NCBI RefSeq assembly: GCF_031143425.1
Contig: NC_090448.1
Coordinates: forward strand, 536,628,313 to 536,692,312
DNA length: 64,000 nucleotides
Source of the DNA: Pleurodeles waltl
Lineage: Eukaryota; Chordata; Amphibia; Caudata; Salamandridae
Reading direction: 5' to 3'
The notes beneath the pieces are model-generated. The model saw only the letters and a list, made by a program, of their open reading frames with translations. It was not told where the DNA came from and ran no database searches. Of this stretch, positions 57,741-64,000 are shown piece by piece. How positions within the stretch are numbered: the first letter of the stretch is position 1; every line of letters begins with the position of its first letter. The translations under genes and the position numbers were made by a program.

Positions 57741-60573
57741 TCAGTCTCTTTCAGAGGGGCAGCATTGGCTCAGCCTATTTTTCAGCTGATGCTGTGAGGC
57801 AATCAATACTTTCCCAACATGCATTAATTCACGCAACATTGATGGACGGCCCAAGGACGCCATTACAAGTTGCTGATGGGGCAGGTGATGGATTTCACAG
57901 TCCCATTAGTTATATGTTATCAAGTTTCACCTGGAGGCTCTGGCTGCTGAAAGCTGTCAAAATATCTGACTGATACTCTAGTGGAGAATGCAGAATAACC
58001 AGTGGAATCAGGGACTGTGTTACAGATCCACCCAGAAATTCCTCATTTCTAAGTGAAAACTAAGCTTTCTTCTTGTTAATAAATTGGTTCATTATATTCA
58101 CCTGCTCACCTTCTCTTACTCTTCCAAACTAAATTAATCAAGTACATCCTCAATAGTTCTTTCTATTATTCCTACATCTGGAAATTCTGGTGGTATTATA
58201 CAAGTGAAATGATCCAGCACATTCCTAACAAGATCTCTGCTAGTTTGTTCACGGGGCATTTTCCATACGTCTCAAAAATGTTGTGGAATTCAAAACTGCA
58301 GGCAGCCCTGGTATGATTCAGGCATCATGCTTCATGAGTTCTTGTACAGGACTCGGCTAAACATATACCTACCCTCTCTAGTGACTTATTTTTGCAACTT
58401 CTTTTACAGGAATAACAATAATCCCACGAGGTGCAACATTACTGAATACAGTGCAGTAATTTACTAAAACAATATTTAACTCTGTGAGAAGTGAGGTAAT
58501 ATTAGTGACAGGGGGTTTTAATGCTCCGTTTACTTAGGCCATACCAGACGTTACCATGAACATCTGAACTTTCATCAAGGCAAGCATTTGGTTGATGGGC
58601 TTTTATGGCGTCCCGGATTGACATCCTGTGGCATCTCATCCAGCATCCAGAGTGATCTGTCTGGCGTTCTCTGTGGTGTCCTTCATCCATCCCATCGGAC
58701 ATACTCTCAGGCATAGCGACCTCCTTCCTGTGTAGCGTTTTCAATGAGTTCTTTTCTGGACTCCTAACTGCATACGGCCTGGCTTCTTGGCTACAGTCTA
58801 TGCCAACAGATGCTTCCAGACTCGAGCAGATCTATAGATTGAAGAACCTTTAATTCGATTCTAGAGATTTCAAAGTTCCACGGTGGCCATCGTTTACTCT
58901 GAGTGTTCGTTAACCTCCAAATATTTTTCATTTTCATTTTTGTTTATCATGCAGTCGTTACTCCATGTCTATGATGGCTCATTTTGATAAAGACGCTGCA
59001 TTCGCCTTTAGCATAATTGTTTACCAAATTGTGCCAATCGTGCAGCCACTGGGGTATTCTCTCTTTGACAAGTACTTTCCCAGCATGGTTAAAATATTAC
59101 TTTTGCAAAAGTTGTCAGAACTCTTCTAAAATTCCAAAGGAAAAGTTGAGAGAATCATTGTAAGGAACTCAAAAACAAAAACCTTGTGATACAAATGATG
59201 CAAAATGAAATGTGAAGACAATGTATGTTCGTATGACTGTCGATTGCAGCTGAAGATAAAGTAGCTAACAGTTTGCCTGGCCTCAAGTACCTCTAGCCTG
59301 GCAGCAATTATTCCAGACTTTCAATTATGCAGCAATCCCCTGGCATTCAATTGCAGCGCTCTCTCCAAATCTTACCTAAATTAAAAAAACCTTTGTAACT
59401 GCCAAATGTCCTGCTGTGCAGTATTGCATCTGTGTGAACGCATAGAATAGGCACACAATATATTCAGTAGTCAATAAAAAGATAAAGGATGACTCTGGCT
59501 CATCTTTTGGACTTTGGGAACACATCTGCAAATTCCATCTACAATTACAGCTGGAGTCAAGTAAAATATATAGAGACGACCAGTTGCAGAACACACTTAA
59601 GACTCATGAAAATCGTCAACATCAATGTCTTCTTTAAAACAGATCACAAACATTGACTTCGAATCTGGAGAAACTTGAATTGTAAATTGCCTAAGGCCTT
59701 TAGACTATTACAAAATTGGTTCGATCCTCCACATTTTAAACTGATATTTTATATACACTGCGATCTATAGAAGTATTTTGCTCCTTGATTCTTTTATTTG
59801 CACTTCTGAGAGATTTCAGGACTTGACAGTACACAAGAAGGGCAAACCTGGAGCCCTGGATAGACATGCACCAGTCAGGGGATTGATAAAAGGATTTTTG
59901 TACATTTGTACAGACAGAAAATATGCATTAGTTAACTTGATTTGATATTATTGACAAAGAAAGCATACATATTTTACAGACACACAAAATATATGCAAAA
60001 ATAAAAAAGTGAAAAGGTGAGCAGAGTGAATAAGCAGTGATCGTGAGTATGAGAGCGTGAAACTCACATAGTTCGATTAAGCATAATTATGCAAAATACA
60101 TCTCACATTAAAAAAATTACACAAACGGTCCATTTGGGTATAAATTCAAATTAAAAATGTAATTTAGAGTTGATTTCTGGTTGCTTGCTTTAAAACACTG
60201 CTGTTAGCATTCATATTTGTTGTTTTTCTCTAAAAAAATACCAGAACACCCTGCTCTGGTTAAAAAGCTACCTACAATGTTTGTTGACCATATATGTTAA
60301 AGGAACTGCCACTCGCAATAAAAACATAGCCACTCACATTCGGATTTGTAGTTTTGCATTCAAAAATTTCCCCAGCGGTCAGTTCAGGTAAGAAATCTAC
60401 CTGAAAGGCCACTCACATTCAAAAATTACCCAAACCGTAATCTTACAATGCAGCATAATACCTTAATTTCAGTAATTCCACATAATTTTTGTTACACAAA
60501 ATTAAGCACATTATGGCAGTGTCATTAAAATTTCACCAGGACCTAAATATGTCAGGGCATAATAAAAAAGAAA

Positions 60574-61133
60574 GGACCTCATTACAAGTCTGGCGGTGGT
60601 CCGAGTGCCACATTACAACCCTGGCGGTCGGGCCACCAGGGAAACGTCAGCCCCAACAGGATCAGAGATGCCGGCGATCTAGAGGTAGGTGGGGGTCCTA
60701 ATCCACCAGGGCAGCACTGCAAGAAGCACTGCCATGGGGATTAGCAACCTCGTTCTCCTCCAGCCTTTTCATTGTGGTAGCACGGCCATGAAAAGACTGG
60801 TGGAAAAAGTGTTTCATGAGGCCCCAGGGGGGCCCCTGCACTGCCCATGCAACTGGCATGGGCAGTGCAGGGCCCCTCCCTTGCCAGCACCCTCGCAATG
60901 TTGCGACGGTGCACCCTGCAGGCTACTGCATTGCTGCCGGCTCGATTACGAGCCAGAGACAATGCTGTAGCCTGTTTACCACTAGGCCAGTGGGTGGAAC
61001 TCAGGTTTACGCTCGCTGGCCTCTCGGGAAGCTCTTAATAACTCTGGCAGAGAGATCAGCGCGTAGGTGGCGGTCACCCTGTCGGGAGTTTGGCACACAG
61101 AGTTTTCAGTCCGCCAAACTCAAAATCGGGCCC
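60574..61133. repeat. GC-rich hairpin-chain element, family C, near the SLC35F4 exon
   Basis: Starts GGACCTCATTACAAGTCTGG and ends CAAAATCGGGCCC. The core hairpin CTGCACTGCCCATGC/GCATGGGCAGTGCAG (60,836-60,870) is the same module as 21,535-21,557. Other stems are TCATTGTGGTAGCACGGCCATGA and GGCTCGATTACGAGCC. Less GC-rich and more decayed than the 21,246 copy. Frames such as 60,816-61,148 are artefacts. Confidence 0.75.
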
Positions 61134-61554
61134 AAAGTGTTCAATTAAATTATATACTCTACAGTATCAACCTGCAACAACAGAATAAAGCATTTAGGGT
61201 CCCAAACGTATGCTAACCATGATGACATTGTGCGAGTTGATATCTTGAAGTCTATATTTTTGCAGGTCAACGGCACATACTAAAGACTTTCAACTAAAAT
61301 GAGCGTTATCATGCACTGCATTGACCACAATGCATCCAAGCAAATTATATATTGGTATGCCAGACAGTATGCTCCCTCCCCTCATTTTGTTAATATTTTG
61401 TGATCAGTATTATGGAACACAGCAATCTGAAAAAATTGAACTACATTTCCCATACACAAATTCTAACACATATATCTGACAGAAGCTGTAAAAATATTAT
61501 TTGGTAATTACCAGATATTCAAATATACTTCAAATTCAAACTTGCAATACTTAC

Positions 61555-61747
61555 CTAACCATAGTCCAGCCATTCCACAGAGGTAGCCCCAAGGCAGTGT
61601 TGAGAATGAAGACCAGTATTCCACTTTGGTAAAATACAGAATTATTGGTGTGCAGGAAATGAAAATTAAATTAAAGAAACCCAAAGTTGAGAAAAAGTGT
61701 GCTGCTTCACCAAAGTTTGCAGTCCCAAGAAACATCTTGAATAAAAC
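61555..61747 (-). CDS. SLC35F4: SLC35F4 third-from-last coding exon
   Basis: Part of solute carrier family 35 member F4, a predicted multi-pass membrane transporter of the nucleotide-sugar/drug-metabolite transporter superfamily; its substrate is not established. On the minus strand the acceptor is a pyrimidine-rich TTTCTTTCTGTTATAG followed by 64 complete codons plus one base, and the donor is TTAG|GTAAGT. The peptide starts VLFKMFLGTANFGEAAHF, contains a hydrophobic helix (about residues 22-39 of the exon) and ends ...WGYLCGMAGLWL. The motif YFTKVEYWSSF between helices is typical of SLC35F3/F4. No stop or frameshift is seen. The leftover base G joins CT of the next exon to make Ala. The paralogue SLC35F3 is less likely: the text after PWG and the C-terminal tail follow F4. 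The exon lies 422 bp from a GC-rich hairpin element. Confidence 0.93.
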
Positions 61748-62488
61748 CTATAACAGAAAGAAAAACATACAGGGTTGTCAAAATTGCTACTTTTAGCAAA
61801 GGAATGTAAATTGTTCATTCAGGATTACCGATGTACCTGTTAAACTTGTAAACTAAAATACTAAAGACAACAAAATAGAGATTTTTGCAACACATTAATG
61901 ACTAACGCTAATTTTAGCTTCACTAAAGTCCTCTCGTGCCAACATCATTTCTCAATTGGATCCAAAATGACAGTTAACATACCTTCACTAAAAAGCCAGC
62001 CACCCCTAACTAATTTTCTTACTATTTTAAACATAAACAAGCACATCATAATTTGATCCCAAAAGGATATCACCTAACCTCCAAACATCTTACTCATTTA
62101 GACTCCAGCAGGTCTGTAACATGGTGATGAAATGTATCTTGTTAATTACAAAATGTAAACATTGTGCCTCCTGCAACTCGCAAATGTGTCGCATAAATGT
62201 ACCTATCCCATTTTCCTTAGAGCTGCACTCATATTCACTGCTTTGTAAATCAATTGCCCCTGCAACCATGTTGAGAGCATCACAAGACCAAGTCATTTAT
62301 CTGAGATGTGCTAATCACAGACCTCTAATTTAAACATCCTGGTGAGTGCATCACATGCCCATGTCATTTGACTGCGATGTCCTCAGTAAAAAAACTCTAA
62401 TTTAAACATCTTATTTTGTGAAGCCTGTTTACTCTACTGCTGCAGTTGGAATGGATTTTGCTTAGATTCCTAGCATAAGAAACATATC
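61748..62488. other. SLC35F4: SLC35F4 upstream intron (partial), unassigned
   Basis: Intron preceding the 61,747 exon, phase 0 at this junction. AT-rich; no further exon or transposon recognised here. The upstream exon is outside the window. Confidence 0.6.
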
Positions 62489-62998
62489 GGGACAGATTTA
62501 CTATGTTTTCATGCGCCGCGGTGCAAGGGTGCCTGCTTTGCGAGCAGAATCGTGTTTGTGCATGAAGAAACACCTTCTTGCACAAAAATAGTCCTGAAAG
62601 GCATTTCCCTCTTTGTATGTCTGCTGCAAAATGCAGCAGACATACAAAGATAAAGTAATGGGGAGAAATACAAATATTTCTCCTTGTTATGCCTAGGTTT
62701 GAGGAAGTGCACCATTTTGGATCAATCCCAGGTTTATAGACCTTTGTAATTCTGGGATTGTGTCAAAACCATGGTGGATGCATGGGAACGCTCATACTTC
62801 ACCTACAAAATAACCCCCGCCACAAGTTAATGCAAGGCAACGATATACATTGCCTTGCATTACTATGGAATTGTTAAACCACACAGAGCGACACAAGCTT
62901 TCTTTACATGGATTAGTAAATCCCACTCAAGGACCTGCATTGCCTTACAAAGTCTTGCATCACACAAGTGCAATGCAAGCTCTCACAAAATCTGGCCC
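62489..62998. repeat. Fold-back DNA element, family B
   Basis: Ends GGGACAGATTTACTATG and ...ACAAAATCTGGCCC are inverted. Stems: TTTGTGCATGAAGAA/TTCTTGCACAAA (62,554-62,586), TTTGTATGTCTGCTGC/GCAGCAGACATACAAA (62,613-62,648), and ATGCAAGGCAACG/TGCCTTGCAT (62,831-62,860). Confidence 0.8.
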
Positions 62999-63051
62999 AT
63001 TATGCTTATGGGTCTTGTAGCTCCTTATGGCTTACAGTCAAGTTAGAGTAT

Positions 63052-63571
63052 GCAGGATATATTTATAAGCCCCTTGTGCCACTGGTGTGTCACTCTTTGT
63101 GACACAACGGCAGCACAGACCTTGCAACCAAGTCTGTGTCAAAGCCACTTTGCATGGCTTTGAATGGCCTCTTTGATATGGACTAAAGCAAGGCAGCGCA
63201 CATCACTGCATTGCCTTACTCTGTGCAAGGGAGGGTTTCCATGGGCACTGCAGTGGGTGTTCCCACGCAACACCCATGCATTTTGATGCATCCCAGGATT
63301 TACCAACCCTGGTAAACCTGAGGATGCGCCAAAATCCTACGCCTCCACAGGGGAGGCGTAAGTAGGAAAAATATCTGTATTTCTTTTTGTTTCTTCCTTT
63401 CTATATATGCTGCATTCTTCTTTGAAACTAGGCACCAGCACAGTGGGAAGGGGCAGAAGAGTGCCATATTGCTTAAATATGGTGCATTCCTGCCCTTTCC
63501 TTTTGACGCAGGGCAGTTCAGCTAGGTGACTTGCTGCGATGCCCTGTGCCAAAAGTTTGTAAATTTGGCCC
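63052..63571. repeat. Fold-back DNA element, family B
   Basis: The right end ...AGTTTGTAAATTTGGCCC is the inverted family-B terminus. Stems: GTGTGTCACTCTTTGTGACAC (63,086-63,106), GCATCCCAGGATTTAC with GTAAACCTGAGGATGC, and ACGCCTCCACAGGGGAGGCGT (63,340-63,360). It lies 53 bp from the previous copy, so two related elements sit side by side. The left end is approximate. Confidence 0.7.
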
Positions 63572-64000
63572 TGAGGGAGGTGAGGAGAGAGATGCCTCCC
63601 TATACACTTGACATAGTCTTCTGTAGTCCCTCCCCGCTGCTGCCATCCAGACACCTAGCACCGAAAAGCATAGAAACCCCCTTAATCAAAAAAATTAAGG
63701 ACAGGGTTGGCCTGTTTAGTTACCTATTTTATTTTGAACACGTCTAGATGGTTAAACCTATTCCAAAACTGAAATAGCAATTTGAAGAGGAGCAATTTTA
63801 AAGATCATAAAAACTGAGAGTACAACTAATTTAGAGGACATGTACTCTCTTCCTTCTTGTCTGCCATCCCAGACAAGGAAGGTGAGAGAGCCTAATTACC
63901 TGCCTTTAACAGTTGGAGAAAATATATTTTTGGAAAATGTGAAATCTCTTTAATAGTACAGCTGGTCCCCCCCCCCTGTCAGAAGTGGACCAAATTGGCA
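63572..64000. other. Unassigned intron end of window
   Basis: No gene or repeat recognised. A C homopolymer run occurs at 63,968-63,977. Confidence 0.5.

Larger units (their letters stand above)
18272..61554 (-). other. SLC35F4: Large SLC35F4 intron (43,283 bp, phase 1)
   Basis: Defined by donor GTAAGT at 61,554 and acceptor TTTCCAG at 18,272-18,273 on the minus strand. Nearly three quarters is assignable transposon sequence, most of it one nested retroviral block. Stretches where I see nothing recognisable are 18,274-18,941, 22,350-24,723, 56,510-57,584 and 57,741-60,573; the last two are AT-rich. No internal exon was recognised, and the reading frame closes without one. Confidence 0.9.

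Noticed and set aside
1..64000. A previously undescribed multi-gene system
   Set aside because: Only one host gene is recognisable. All other protein similarity is to transposons and an endogenous retrovirus, so no such system is supported.

Overview
This is a vertebrate nuclear genome window, most likely from a salamander with a giant genome. A newt such as Pleurodeles is my best guess, based on recognising the repeat families rather than on a search. Evidence for eukaryotic DNA is clear: one gene is split into exons with canonical splice sites, the introns are very large, and nearly everything else is transposon debris. I see no bacterial operons, CRISPR arrays or functional RNA genes.

The one host gene is SLC35F4 on the minus strand. 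Its last three coding exons lie at 61,747-61,555, 18,271-18,182 and 11,604-11,363. They join in frame (both introns phase 1, each splitting an Ala codon) into a 174-residue C-terminal part of a 10-helix SLC35-family membrane protein, ending at a TAG. The introns are 43,283 bp and 6,577 bp. Earlier exons lie beyond base 64,000. Bases 1-11,362 hold the 3' UTR and flanking DNA.

Region by region: 1-11,362 is 3' flank with fold-back DNA elements, a degenerate minisatellite and a minus-strand Ty3/gypsy gag relic with an LTR. 11,605-18,181 (last intron) holds a broken DIRS-type tyrosine-recombinase retroelement with a MITE in its gag, plus a MITE nested inside a MITE. 18,272-61,554 (large intron) holds a 3.4-kb LTR-type element (18,942-22,349) and then a 31-kb nest (about 24,724-55,928). 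The host of that nest is an old plus-strand class I endogenous retrovirus of roughly 10 kb with about 1.2-kb LTRs. Its 5' LTR is split by a 7.6-kb TG...CA element (5-bp duplication AGTAT) that carries a 300-bp tandem array with a polarity switch, and by a small DNA element. Its gag carries a tRNA-derived SINE. A DNA element and an L2-type LINE lie between gag and pol. Its 3' LTR is split by an L1 (15-bp duplication), a MITE and a minus-strand LINE. Because the two LTRs began identical, each serves as the empty-site control for insertions in the other. 55,972-64,000 has more fold-back elements and the SLC35F4 exon.

The most notable pattern is a set of short non-autonomous DNA elements that share GGGCC-like ends. 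The 156-161-bp subfamily repeatedly shows 3-bp target duplications (TTA, TAA, TCA), consistent with PIF/Harbinger mobilisation. Longer relatives are built as chains of hairpins. I found no convincing new gene system. The interest here is in genome architecture.
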